Assembly: GCA_000727475.1 (NCBI GenBank) | Contig: KL647288.1 | Location: 1,474,245 to 1,538,244 of the forward strand | Reading direction: 5' to 3' | DNA length: 64,000 nucleotides | DNA from: Sarcocystis neurona | Lineage: Eukaryota > Apicomplexa > Conoidasida > Eucoccidiorida > Sarcocystidae | Shown here: in pieces, positions 44,158-52,774 of the stretch | Numbering within the stretch: the first letter of the stretch is position 1 | Layout: every line of letters starts with the position of its first letter | Program-made: the position numbers and the translations under genes | The notes under the pieces: generated by a model | Databases searched by the model: none | Seen by the model: only the letters and a program-made list of their open reading frames with translations | What the model was told of the DNA's origin: nothing

Positions 44158-46278
44158 CTACGTCTCCACTGGCATCGCAAAGGGAAAGGTAGTGGAAAGC
44201 AGGTACCGGCAAGGTGAAGGAAGAGACAGAGCTGCGAGACAGCCGGTAAGGCAGGCATCGGAGAAGGGACGGCTGGCGGTGCTTCCTTCTGCTGCTGCTG
44301 AGGTATACCCTGCTGCCTTCGCATGCAACTCTTCCTGCCGCTGCTCGCTTTCCTGTCCACCCGGTGGCTGGCCCCGCGCAGCTTCTCTAAAGTGAGTGTA
44401 CACGTGCTGACGCTGCTCCTGCTGATGCTGGTCCTGCTGGTGCTGCTGCTCCCGCTGCTGCTGCTCCTGCTCCTGCTGGTGCTGCTCGTGCTGCTCCTCC
44501 AGGTGCTGCTGGTGCTGAAGCTGCTGTTGCAGCCGTTTCAATATCTGGTCCGTCTGCTGCGGCTGTCTCCACTGGTCGGGTGGCTGCTTCTGCCGCCACG
44601 TCTGCATCAGCTGCTGCTGTCCCTTCTCCTGCTGTTGCTCCTGCTGCTGTTGCGGCTTGTCTTGCTGCCGCTGTTGCACCTGCTGTTGCTCCGGCTGCCC
44701 CTCCAGTTGCTGCTGCTGTTGTTTCTCTCTATGCCACCGCAGTTCCTGCTGCTGGTGCTGCTGCCGGAAGTCAGACCCCGGCGCGTGCTCTCGCCAAGCC
44801 ACCTGCCGCCGCTTCTGCTGCTGCTCACCCCCTTCCCACTGCTGTTGCTGCTGCTGCTTCTGTAGCCGCTGCGTTTCCACGCGCTCCTGCTGTTCCTCTT
44901 CCGGTTGACGCTGCTGCTGCTGCAGCGGCTGTTCGTTTTTCTCCACATCCTCCTTCCCCTCCTTCTCTTGCTGCTCCTGGTGCTGCTGTAATGAAGCTGC
45001 CGGCGTGTGTCTCTTCGCACAAGGCGGGTGGTTTGTTTTTAGCTGCCTTGCAGCCACAGAGGGAGCTGCAGCTGCCGTTGCAGGGCACCTGGGCAAATAT
45101 GAAAGCTTTCTGCCACTTGCTGCTACCGTTCCTGCCTTCGCATGCACCTGATGCAGCGCAGGCGCTGTTGCAGCACCAGCGAAGCGATGAGCGGCTCGTG
45201 CGGGGTGCAGGTGGACTGCACCGCGAGCAGCAGACAAATCCACGACTGATGCACGTGCTGCAGCTCTGTGCAAGCGCCCCAGCGAATGAATACGTATGCA
45301 GAAGCCAGTGCGCTTGCCAGTGCTGCTGCTAGTGCTGCTGCACCTGCTGCTGTTGCTGCAGTCTTTGGGTGTGCTGCTGCAGGAGCTGCAGTCGGCGCTC
45401 CTGGCGTAGGCTTGGCGGCTGCACCCGAGGGGGAGGCAGCCACTACAGGAAAAGAAGCTGTTGCAGCTTCTCTTCTTTTTCTTCTTCAGGTGGAGGTTAT
45501 TTCCCCTACTGCAATTGCTGCTGTTGCTGCTGCTGGAGCAGGCATTCCTGCTTCGACTGAAGAGGTGCCTGCTGCTGCTGCCGCTGTGGCAGTTGTTGCT
45601 ATTGCTATGGCAGGTGTCGCTGCTACTGAACAGTTTGCTGGTGCTGCTGCGTAGACCGAACGAGAAGACACGGGTCTTCTCGCCGCCGCTGAGGTTGTTG
45701 CTGCTGCTAACGGCGGGGCGGCTACCGAGGCAGGAGTTGCTCGTGTTGCTGTTGCTGCGCGGGCACTGCAGGGCGACGCTGTACGAATGCCTCTGGTCGA
45801 TACAACACAAGCTCGAGCAGGTTGCAAGCTCGTGACTGCTGCAGCAGGTATTTCCTAGAAGAAATAACACGAGCACCGGCAGCAGCGAATCCACGGGGCT
45901 ACCTCTTTTTGACACACCTCTCCTCCTTCTACTTCCTTTCCTTTCGCCGCTGCTGCTGTTGCTGCTGTTACCACTGCCGCTGCTGCCGCTGTCACTACTG
46001 CCGCTGCTGCTGTTACTACTGCCGCTGCTGCTGCTGCTGTTGCTACTGCCAGTGCTGGTCCTCCTCTTCCTGTAGTCACTACTGTTGACGCTGCCGCTGC
46101 TCCTGCTGCTGCTCTTGCTGTGCTGCTTATGCTTCGAGGAAGAACATACTTCGTCATTGGCGTGGAGACGGCAGAGCTGCCCTGATTCGCTTGCTGCTGC
46201 GACGCACGCACACACGCGCATGCAGTTCATAGCCGTAGGTAGGCACGTGCCGCTAGTCGTGCAACTGCCAGCGGTCAC
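44158..46278 (-). CDS. Large Gln-rich protein, hypothetical
   Basis: The minus frame runs 706 codons from 46278 to a stop at 44158, against at most 250 on the plus strand. The N-terminal half is Ser-rich (CAG read as AGC) and probably not all coding. The half below about 45030 is Gln/Glu-rich with heptad-like content (QQERVETQRLQKQQQQ) and ends in a mixed tail (QESEQRQEELHAKAAG). Other minus frames at 45486-45827 and 45123-45443 are Ala-rich and could be the true upstream exons. On the plus strand, 44580-45332 and 45268-45654 also read plausibly, and CTCTAAA|GTGAGT near 44390 is donor-like. Strand is likely but not certain. Confidence 0.45.
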   Translation of the reverse strand: MTAGSCTTSGTCLPTAMNCMRVCACVAAASESGQLCRLHANDEVCSSSKHKQHSKSSSRSSGSVNSSDYRKRRTSTGSSNSSSSSGSSNSSSGSSDSGSSGSGNSSNSSSGERKGSRRRRGVSKRGSPVDSLLPVLVLFLLGNTCCSSHELATCSSLCCIDQRHSYSVALQCPRSNSNTSNSCLGSRPAVSSSNNLSGGEKTRVFSFGLRSSTSKLFSSSDTCHSNSNNCHSGSSSRHLFSRSRNACSSSSNSSNCSRGNNLHLKKKKKRSCNSFFSCSGCLPLGCSRQAYARSADCSSCSSTPKDCSNSSRCSSTSSSTGKRTGFCIRIHSLGRLHRAAARASVVDLSAARGAVHLHPARAAHRFAGAATAPALHQVHAKAGTVAASGRKLSYLPRCPATAAAAPSVAARQLKTNHPPCAKRHTPAASLQQHQEQQEKEGKEDVEKNEQPLQQQQRQPEEEQQERVETQRLQKQQQQQQWEGGEQQQKRRQVAWREHAPGSDFRQQHQQQELRWHREKQQQQQLEGQPEQQQVQQRQQDKPQQQQEQQQEKGQQQLMQTWRQKQPPDQWRQPQQTDQILKRLQQQLQHQQHLEEQHEQHQQEQEQQQREQQHQQDQHQQEQRQHVYTHFREAARGQPPGGQESEQRQEELHAKAAGYTSAAAEGSTASRPFSDACLTGCLAALSLPSPCRYLLSTTFPFAMPVET

Positions 46279-46535
46279 GCTGCTGCTCGCGCTGTCGGTT
46301 GCCCGCAGCGTGTGCTCGTGCTCCTGCTGTCAAGGCTGCTGCGATTTAACCTGCTGCTGCGGGTGCTTCTGGCTTTGCTGCTGCTCCTGCTGCTCGTGAT
46401 TCTCCTGCAGCAGCGGCTGAGTTCTCTCCCGCTTGTAGCAGTCCTGCTGCTCTTTCTTCAGCCGCTGGCGCCTGCTGCTCGCTGCTCCGCTGCTGTTAGC
46501 GCTGTTGCCGCTCGTGTGTCTGCTGCCGTTCGTGT

Positions 46536-46640
46536 GTCTGCTGCTGCTGAGTCTGCTGCTGCTGAGTCTGCTGCTGCTGAGTCTGCTGCTGCTGAGTCTG
46601 CTGCTGCTGCGGATGCTGCTGCTGCGGATGCTGCTGCCCC
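46536..46640. repeat. 15-bp tandem repeat (GTCTGCTGCTGCTGA)n
   Basis: The 15-bp unit occurs about four times, then a variant ending GGAT twice. It reads Glu-Ser-Ala-Ala-Ala in one plus frame and Asp-Ser-Ala-Ala-Ala in one minus frame. It sits in a CTG-rich stretch (46280-47375) where short Ala/Leu/Cys frames exist on both strands and no gene can be singled out. Confidence 0.75.
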
Positions 46641-47375
46641 GTTATCGTCGCTCCAACTGCTGTTTCTCATCTTCTCTACATCTTCTCTCCTGCTGGTGCT
46701 GTCCACTGCTAATATGTTGCTGTTCTTGCTGCTGCTGCTGTTGGTCTTGTATTGTTGCTGTATACCTGTGCACCGCGCAACAGTTAGCTGGGTTTTTGCT
46801 GCTGTTGCCGCTGCTGGTTCTGCTGCTGCTACTGCTGTTACCACTGCTTATACCACTGTTCCTGCTGTTCCTTCTCTTGCAGTGGCTGCTGCTCGTGCTG
46901 CAGTGTCGCGACTCCGCAGCGGCCGCTGGCTCTGCCCTGCTGCCGCTGCTGCGGATTCGGCTGGTGCACCGCCTCTGCTGCTCAGCCTTTGAGGGGAATG
47001 CCATGTGATCGTTTCCCTCTGCAACAACAGCGGATGCAGCTTCAACGCAACCGCGCCAGGGCAGCAGCCGCGTTGCTTATCAAGCAGCAGCACTGCTAAC
47101 GGCTAAGGTGACACGGCGGTGGCTGTGCGCTACCTGCCGCTGCTCTCCCTGCTGCTGCTGCTTGCGCTGCTGCTGCTCCTCCTCTCATTGCTGCTCCTCC
47201 TCTCACTGCTGCTGCTTGACTTGCTGCTGCTCCTCTTCTTCTGCTGCTCGACCTGCTGCTACTCCTCTCACTGCTGCTACACCCCTGCTCAACCTGCTAC
47301 TACTCCTGTCCCTGTTGCTGCACACCCTGCTGCTGCCCTTCCTGCTGCTGCTGCACTTCCCGCTGCTGCTCTTCC

Positions 47376-48037
47376 NNNNNNNNNNNNNNNNNNNNNNNNN
47401 NNNNNNNNNNNNNNNNNNNNNNNNNNNNNNNNNNNNNNNNNNNNNNNNNNNNNNNNNNNNNNNNNNNNNNNNNNNNNNNNNNNNNNNNNNNNNNNNNNNN
47501 NNNNNNNNNNNNNNNNNNNNNNNNNNNNNNNNNNNNNNNNNNNNNNNNNNNNNNNNNNNNNNNNNNNNNNNNNNNNNNNNNNNNNNNNNNNNNNNNNNNN
47601 NNNNNNNNNNNNNNNNNNNNNNNNNNNNNNNNNNNNNNNNNNNNNNNNNNNNNNNNNNNNNNNNNNNNNNNNNNNNNNNNNNNNNNNNNNNNNNNNNNNN
47701 NNNNNNNNNNNNNNNNNNNNNNNNNNNNNNNNNNNNNNNNNNNNNNNNNNNNNNNNNNNNNNNNNNNNNNNNNNNNNNNNNNNNNNNNNNNNNNNNNNNN
47801 NNNNNNNNNNNNNNNNNNNNNNNNNNNNNNNNNNNNNNNNNNNNNNNNNNNNNNNNNNNNNNNNNNNNNNNNNNNNNNNNNNNNNNNNNNNNNNNNNNNN
47901 NNNNNNNNNNNNNNNNNNNNNNNNNNNNNNNNNNNNNNNNNNNNNNNNNNNNNNNNNNNNNNNNNNNNNNNNNNNNNNNNNNNNNNNNNNNNNNNNNNNN
48001 NNNNNNNNNNNNNNNNNNNNNNNNNNNNNNNNNNNNN
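47376..48037. other. Assembly gap (N)
   Basis: 662 unknown bases. Both flanks, about 47130-47375 and 48038-48200, are CTG arrays (CTGCTGCTGCTCTTC and CTGCTGCAGCACTTC type), so the gap almost certainly lies in the same array and its length may be arbitrary. Frames said to cross it are meaningless. Confidence 0.95.
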
Positions 48038-48296
48038 GCTGCTGTCCTGCTGCTGCTGCTGCTTCCTGCTGCTGCTGCTGCTCTTCCTGCTGCTGCTGCT
48101 GCTCTTCCTGCTGCTGCAGCACTTCCTGCTGCTGCAGCACTTACTGCTGTTGCAGCACTTACTGCTGTTGCAGCACTTGCTGCTATGGCTGCTGTTGCTT
48201 TTGCTGTTGCTGCTCTCCCCCCTGCTGCTCTCGCCTTGCTATCTCACCAGTTGCGTCCGGCGTCCAGCTCTGCGTGACGAGGAAAGAGGACCGTGA

Positions 48297-48761
48297 ATGG
48301 CGCGTTCTGTGCTGCCGCTGGTGCCGTTCGTCGGGCTGCAACAACAGCAGCAGCCTTCGAAGCAGCACACCAGTGCTTACGAAGTCAGGGCAGTCGTCCA
48401 GCCTTCCCCGACGAGGCTGCAGCTGTTCGTGCCTCGTGCTCTCATACGCAGCTGCAGCAACAAGGGGAGCAAGCGACAGCGCTCTACCCCCTCTGCCCAT
48501 GCTGCTACTGCGCTTACACTGCGCGTTTGTCGACCAGCAGCAGCACCAGCTGAGTCTGCAGCGGAACTCTTCGTAGGAGGAGGAAACGGCGGTCGAGCTG
48601 CTCTTTCTCTAGGGAGAGAAGCAATTGCTGCAACTCCCGCAGCTTCACTTATAATTAGAAGGAGCAGTTGGGCAGCCACACGTAGGCGAGAAGTCCTGCA
48701 GCAGCAGCAGCAGGGCTCTTTTTCTGCTATATGGACGTTGATGCATTGGCTGCCTCCGTGA
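48297..48761 (+). CDS. Candidate 154-aa protein, hypothetical
   Basis: ATG at 48297 opens a frame to TGA at 48761: MARSVLPLVPFVGL, a short Gln run, a basic middle (IRSCSNKGSKRQRS), a Gly/Ala-rich part and a hydrophobic end (FSAIWTLMHWLPP). A minus frame of identical length (48841-48377) overlaps almost completely and reads equally well, so strand is uncertain. No family recognised. Confidence 0.38.
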   Translation: MARSVLPLVPFVGLQQQQQPSKQHTSAYEVRAVVQPSPTRLQLFVPRALIRSCSNKGSKRQRSTPSAHAATALTLRVCRPAAAPAESAAELFVGGGNGGRAALSLGREAIAATPAASLIIRRSSWAATRRREVLQQQQQGSFSAIWTLMHWLPP

Positions 48762-49052
48762 AGCACCGGCTTTACCACACTGGCACTTAGAGAGAAACGA
48801 GCGACACGGCGGTGGCGGCTCGCTTGCTGCACCTTCGCCACTTTACACTTCAGAAGCTAAACCTCTGCTGTGTTCACGTACAAACGCTGATTCTTTGTGC
48901 TGCAGCAGCAGCAGCAGCAGCGGCAGCACACGCAGCAGCGGCTGTGGCAGCAGACGCAGCGGCGGCGGCGAAGAGTCAGTTGACCGTGAAGCGGCAGCGG
49001 CGCTCCAGTTGTCCAGCAACAGAACCGGCAGTAGGGCGGAGAGGTACCTCGA

Positions 49053-50063
49053 GTGAAAAAGGCAACGCTGCAGGACACAAAGCCAGCAGGTAGTAGCGTC
49101 GAAGAAGTGCTGGCATGCCTTGTCTCTTACTGCTGTTGGGGCTGTTGCTGCCGCACCGCTGCTGTTCGTGTGTTCGTCTGCCACGGCGGCACGTTGGGTG
49201 CTCGGTGGGGGGGTTCTCCTCCTGGCTTGTGCAGCTGCCGTTTGTCGCACTGCTGGTGCTGCTTTTGTCGCGTGGTCTGTTGCCGGTGCGCTGGTTCTAC
49301 TGCAGCGCTGCTCTTGGTGCTGCACCTGCTGCTGCTCGTGTTGCTGCTACTGCTGCTGCAGGCTACGGCTTTCACTCAGCGCGACGTTGTTGTAATCCTC
49401 CCCTCTGGCGGGCTTTGCTCTTGTCTCTGCAGGCCGCACACCCGACGTTGCCTTCACGTGAAAAGACGGCGGGCCTGTTGCCCCGCCCCCCCCCCCTCAC
49501 CTCCCACAGCAGCAGCAGCAGCGCTTGAACGTGTTCGTGGAAACCGCGCAGAAGCGGCAGCGCTCCTACCTCGACAGCGAATGTGCACCAGCAGCAGCAG
49601 CAGCCAGTCAACGGCAGCGCCAGCAGCACACCTGTCCCATCACCAGCGCACCTGCCCCAGCAGCAGCACACCTGCCCCGACAGCAGCACCAGACAAGAAC
49701 TCCGCGACGATGCTGCAGCAGCAGCAGCACCGCTGCGATGGTGAAGTTCAAAGAAGAGAGAGAACACACCGTTGTGTGACACAGCCAGAGATTTCCGTTA
49801 AGCTCCCCCTCCCGGCGGCCGCTGCGGCAAGCTTTGCTTCGTCCGTTGCTGCGGCAGTCGCACCAGGAGCAGCAGTCGCTGCAGGAGCAGCGGCCGTAGG
49901 AGCCGCAGCAGTCGCAGCAGCCGAAGCAGCCGTAGCAGGTATAGCGGCACTGCGCATGCAGCGGACGAGCAACCACAGCAGTCCGCCCGAAGGCACAACG
50001 GCGGCATGCGCACTGTCACATGCAGCAGCAGCAGGCACGTCTCAGTTGTGTGCCGTTGTGTGA
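49053..50063 (+). CDS. Candidate exons, Cys/Ser/Ala-rich, hypothetical
   Basis: One plus frame is open for 336 codons. Its Cys/Leu-rich first half may be repeat-derived. Within the region a poly-C acceptor (CCCCTCACCTCCCACAG, ends near 49510) opens another plus frame that is clearly coding-like: QQQQRLNVFVETAQKR, SYLDSECAP, ending KFKEEREHTVV at 49779. The 336-codon frame then continues with an Ala/Val-rich stretch (49800-49960) and ends at 50063. A minus frame, 49325-48843, overlaps its beginning. Exon order is unresolved. Confidence 0.35.
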   Translation: MKKATLQDTKPAGSSVEEVLACLVSYCCWGCCCRTAAVRVFVCHGGTLGARWGGSPPGLCSCRLSHCWCCFCRVVCCRCAGSTAALLLVLHLLLLVLLLLLLQATAFTQRDVVVILPSGGLCSCLCRPHTRRCLHVKRRRACCPAPPPSPPTAAAAALERVRGNRAEAAALLPRQRMCTSSSSSQSTAAPAAHLSHHQRTCPSSSTPAPTAAPDKNSATMLQQQQHRCDGEVQRRERTHRCVTQPEISVKLPLPAAAAASFASSVAAAVAPGAAVAAGAAAVGAAAVAAAEAAVAGIAALRMQRTSNHSSPPEGTTAACALSHAAAAGTSQLCAVV

Positions 50064-50766
50064 GCAGCGACAGCAGCCGTAACGAGAGTCCCCCTTGACG
50101 CATGCAGAGAGCGTGTCTGCACAGCAGCAGCAACAGCAGCCGCAGCAGCAACAGCAGCCGCAGCAGCAACAGCAACGCCGCCAGCAGCGATTGCAGCAGC
50201 AAGCGGCGGCATCAGCAGCAGCAGCCCGTGTGATGTGTCTTCTTCCTGCATCGCCGCTTCCACGCCGCTACTTCCTTTAGACGGAATTTTTCGTTTTTTC
50301 CGAGTGTCGACTCCTCTGACGCGGACTGAGGTTCCTCGGGGAAGTGTTTAACGTTACACACGCCCATGTGTACATACGAGTGGACGTGAGGCTCGTCAGC
50401 TATGTGCATACGTGCGACCACGCCCGAAGGCCACGGCCACGTCGGCCAAATCCTCCGGTGAAAAGTATGCTTCACACGCTTAAACTGCCACTCTTGTTGC
50501 TTTTGCCGAGAAGCGATATCTGTTGCCGGGAGGAGGAGGAGCGCCACCCGCTGTCGTCGCGAAGTGACAAGCACAGCAGCAGCAAGGGACTAAGGAGCGG
50601 CCGCCCCCGCAGCAGCAGCAGGCTCGGCTGCTCAAGCGGACCGCAGAGCGCCGAAAAAGGAGCCGCTGCAGCTGCAGCGGAGGACAGCAGCACTAGACCG
50701 CAGGAGCAGCTGCTGCAGCTGAGGAGCAGGTGTTGTGTGTAGCAGCAGCAGCCGCAGCCGCAGCCC

Positions 50767-51480
50767 ATGCAGGCTGGCAGCAGCACCAGCAGCGCGTGTG
50801 CAGCCCGAACAGCGGCAGCAGCGGCCGCTGAAGCAATGAAGCAGGTCTGTAGACGAACAGCAGCCGCTTCCTCGGATATCGTACGTTCCCAGCCGTGCTG
50901 CCGTGCTGTCGCAACCAACCCACGCGTGCTGCTGCGCTGCAAGGATCGCCATTGCAGCCCCATCGTGGCACGAGCTGCAGCAACACCGACACCTCTCCTG
51001 TTGCGTGACGCCAACACGAGCTGCTCCCGCAGCACTGAGGCAGCAGCAGCACCCCGTCCTATGCCGCGGCAGCTCTGCGTCTCCTCCACGAAATTTCTCG
51101 CTGTTTCTGTGGTGCTGCTGCTGCCCGGCTACGACGCGCGCGTGCTGCAGCTAACGGCCGCGGTCCTTCTACAACGCCGCTACTGCAGGTGTGCGCCTGC
51201 GGCGTCCCAGGCCTGGCGTGGGTTGCTCTTCTCTCCGCTGCTGCTGTTCTGCTGCTGCGGCTGTGTCCCATGTCGTTGCTCTGCTGCTGCAGCGCGTGCG
51301 CAGCTTTTGCTGTGGCCCTACCGGACACGCGTGAATCGTCCACTGCGCGCTGCCACGAAGGCCGCACCTGAGCTACTGTTGCCGCTGTCGAAGATTGCTG
51401 CGCTGCTGCTGCTCGAGCAGACCGACTGCGCCGTGCTTGTGGGACAGCTGCTTGGATGCTGCTGCTGCTTTTATAGGTAG
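50767..51480 (+). CDS. Candidate protein with hydrophobic and Cys-rich segments, hypothetical
   Basis: A plus frame of 237 codons ends at TAG 51480. The first part is Ala/Arg/Ser-rich; the second has several hydrophobic stretches (SSTKFLAVSVVLLLPG, WRGLLFSPLLLFCCCG, a final Leu-rich helix) and could be a multi-pass membrane protein. A minus frame, 51089-50472 (205 codons, starting MEETQSCRGIGRG), covers its first half and is also convincing. No family recognised. Confidence 0.38.
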   Translation: MQAGSSTSSACAARTAAAAAAEAMKQVCRRTAAASSDIVRSQPCCRAVATNPRVLLRCKDRHCSPIVARAAATPTPLLLRDANTSCSRSTEAAAAPRPMPRQLCVSSTKFLAVSVVLLLPGYDARVLQLTAAVLLQRRYCRCAPAASQAWRGLLFSPLLLFCCCGCVPCRCSAAAARAQLLLWPYRTRVNRPLRAATKAAPELLLPLSKIAALLLLEQTDCAVLVGQLLGCCCCFYR

Positions 51481-51754
51481 AGAAAAGTTTTATCGATGTT
51501 GCTGTAGAACTCCTGTCACTCCTTCCGTCCTGCAGCTCTGCTGCTGTGCTGCAGCAGTGGGGTGTCGTTGTCGGTTGCGCGGTGTGCTGCTGCTGGCTTC
51601 ACTCACCGCTACCCCACTGCCGCATGCGCAGCACCTGCGCGGAGAGAGAGGCAGCAGCTTCTCAGTTACTGCCCCCCCAGCATCACCAGCAGCAAGGCAC
51701 TGGCCATCCCTCCCTCCCTGCGTGCTTCACCTACACAAACACAATGTCTCTCTA

Positions 51755-52060
51755 ATATACAGACATATACATATATATACATATATATACATAAATATAT
51801 ATATGTATGCGTGTGTATATGTAAGTGTGTCTCTACGTATATATATGACTGCGTAGATGTATACACAGACACCACATATATATATATATATATATACCCA
51901 TACGTACATACACACGTACATACCAACACGTGTATATGTATATATAATATATACATACATGTGTGTACGTATATACACAAATATGTTCGTATATATATAC
52001 ACACACACACACGAAGGTATGTGTATATCTATATATATATAATATATGTGTATATGCTTG
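51755..52060. repeat. TATATA/ACGTAC microsatellite block
   Basis: About 300 bp of TATATAC, ACACAC and GTATAT tracts with no gene. Tyr/Ile/His-rich frames through it are artefacts. Confidence 0.8.
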
Positions 52061-52378
52061 TAAGAATCTACGTGTTTGCGTCCTCATTTCTGCATGTATC
52101 CTCTTTCTGTCTGCGTCTCTGTCTCTGTGTACTGCTGGGGCCGCAGCAGTTGTTGCGGTTGTCGGTGCTGTTTCCACTTTATGGCTGCTGCTGTTGCTGC
52201 TTCGCTCGAGAGCGGTGCTGCTGCGGCCGTAGCAGCCGCAGCCTTTGCTCGCGGTGCTTGACGACCGCCACTTGGCAGCAGTTGCTGCTGCTTCGTGAGG
52301 CTGCGCACGGCGGCGGTCCTGGAGCGCACCCAGCAGCCGCGCAGATGAACAGGCGGGAAGCAGCAGCAGAGAGGCCGC

Positions 52379-52541
52379 AGCAGCAGCAGCCGCAGCGGAT
52401 ACACAGCAGCAACAGGAGCAGAACGAGAGGAGGTCCACGACATTCGCAGCAGACAGGCTGCAGCAGCAGCAGCCGCAGCGAATACACAGCAGCAACAGCA
52501 GCAGAACGAGACAGGGTCCACGACATCCGCAGCAGAGAGGC
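52379..52541. repeat. 83-bp tandem duplication in coding-like DNA
   Basis: Copies of GCAGCCGCAGCG-ATACACAGCAGC...GGTCCACGACAT-CGCAGCAGA follow each other with a period of about 83 bp. Because 83 is not a multiple of three, the one open plus frame across it reads the same DNA in two frames: Gln/Arg-rich in copy 1 and Ser/Glu/Ala-rich in copy 2. The surrounding plus frame, about 52290-52578, is hydrophilic and may be an exon; its ends are unknown. Confidence 0.65.
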
Positions 52542-52774
52542 AGCAGCAAGACAGCAGCAGAGAGCAAGCCGTGCTTAAGTGTTTTATCGTCCACGCAAGC
52601 GACAAACTGCTGTTTCTGCAGATTGGACGCGGATGTTTGCGCCGGCTGTTGCTGCTGCTGCAGCTGCTTGTGGAAGAAGGAGCAGCGCCAGGTCTGCGCC
52701 GCTCCAGCAGTAGCAGCAGCAGCAGCGTGCCGTAGTTTCGCGCTGCGCAGAGGTGGCACAGCCGCACGAAAGCA

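Noticed and set aside
45486..45827. Separate Ala/Thr-rich minus gene
   Set aside because: It may be an upstream exon of the Gln-rich minus gene; without splice sites I did not list it separately.
47108..48576. Open frames of 283-485 codons crossing the N gap
   Set aside because: Most codons are unknown bases and the flanks are pure CTG repeat.
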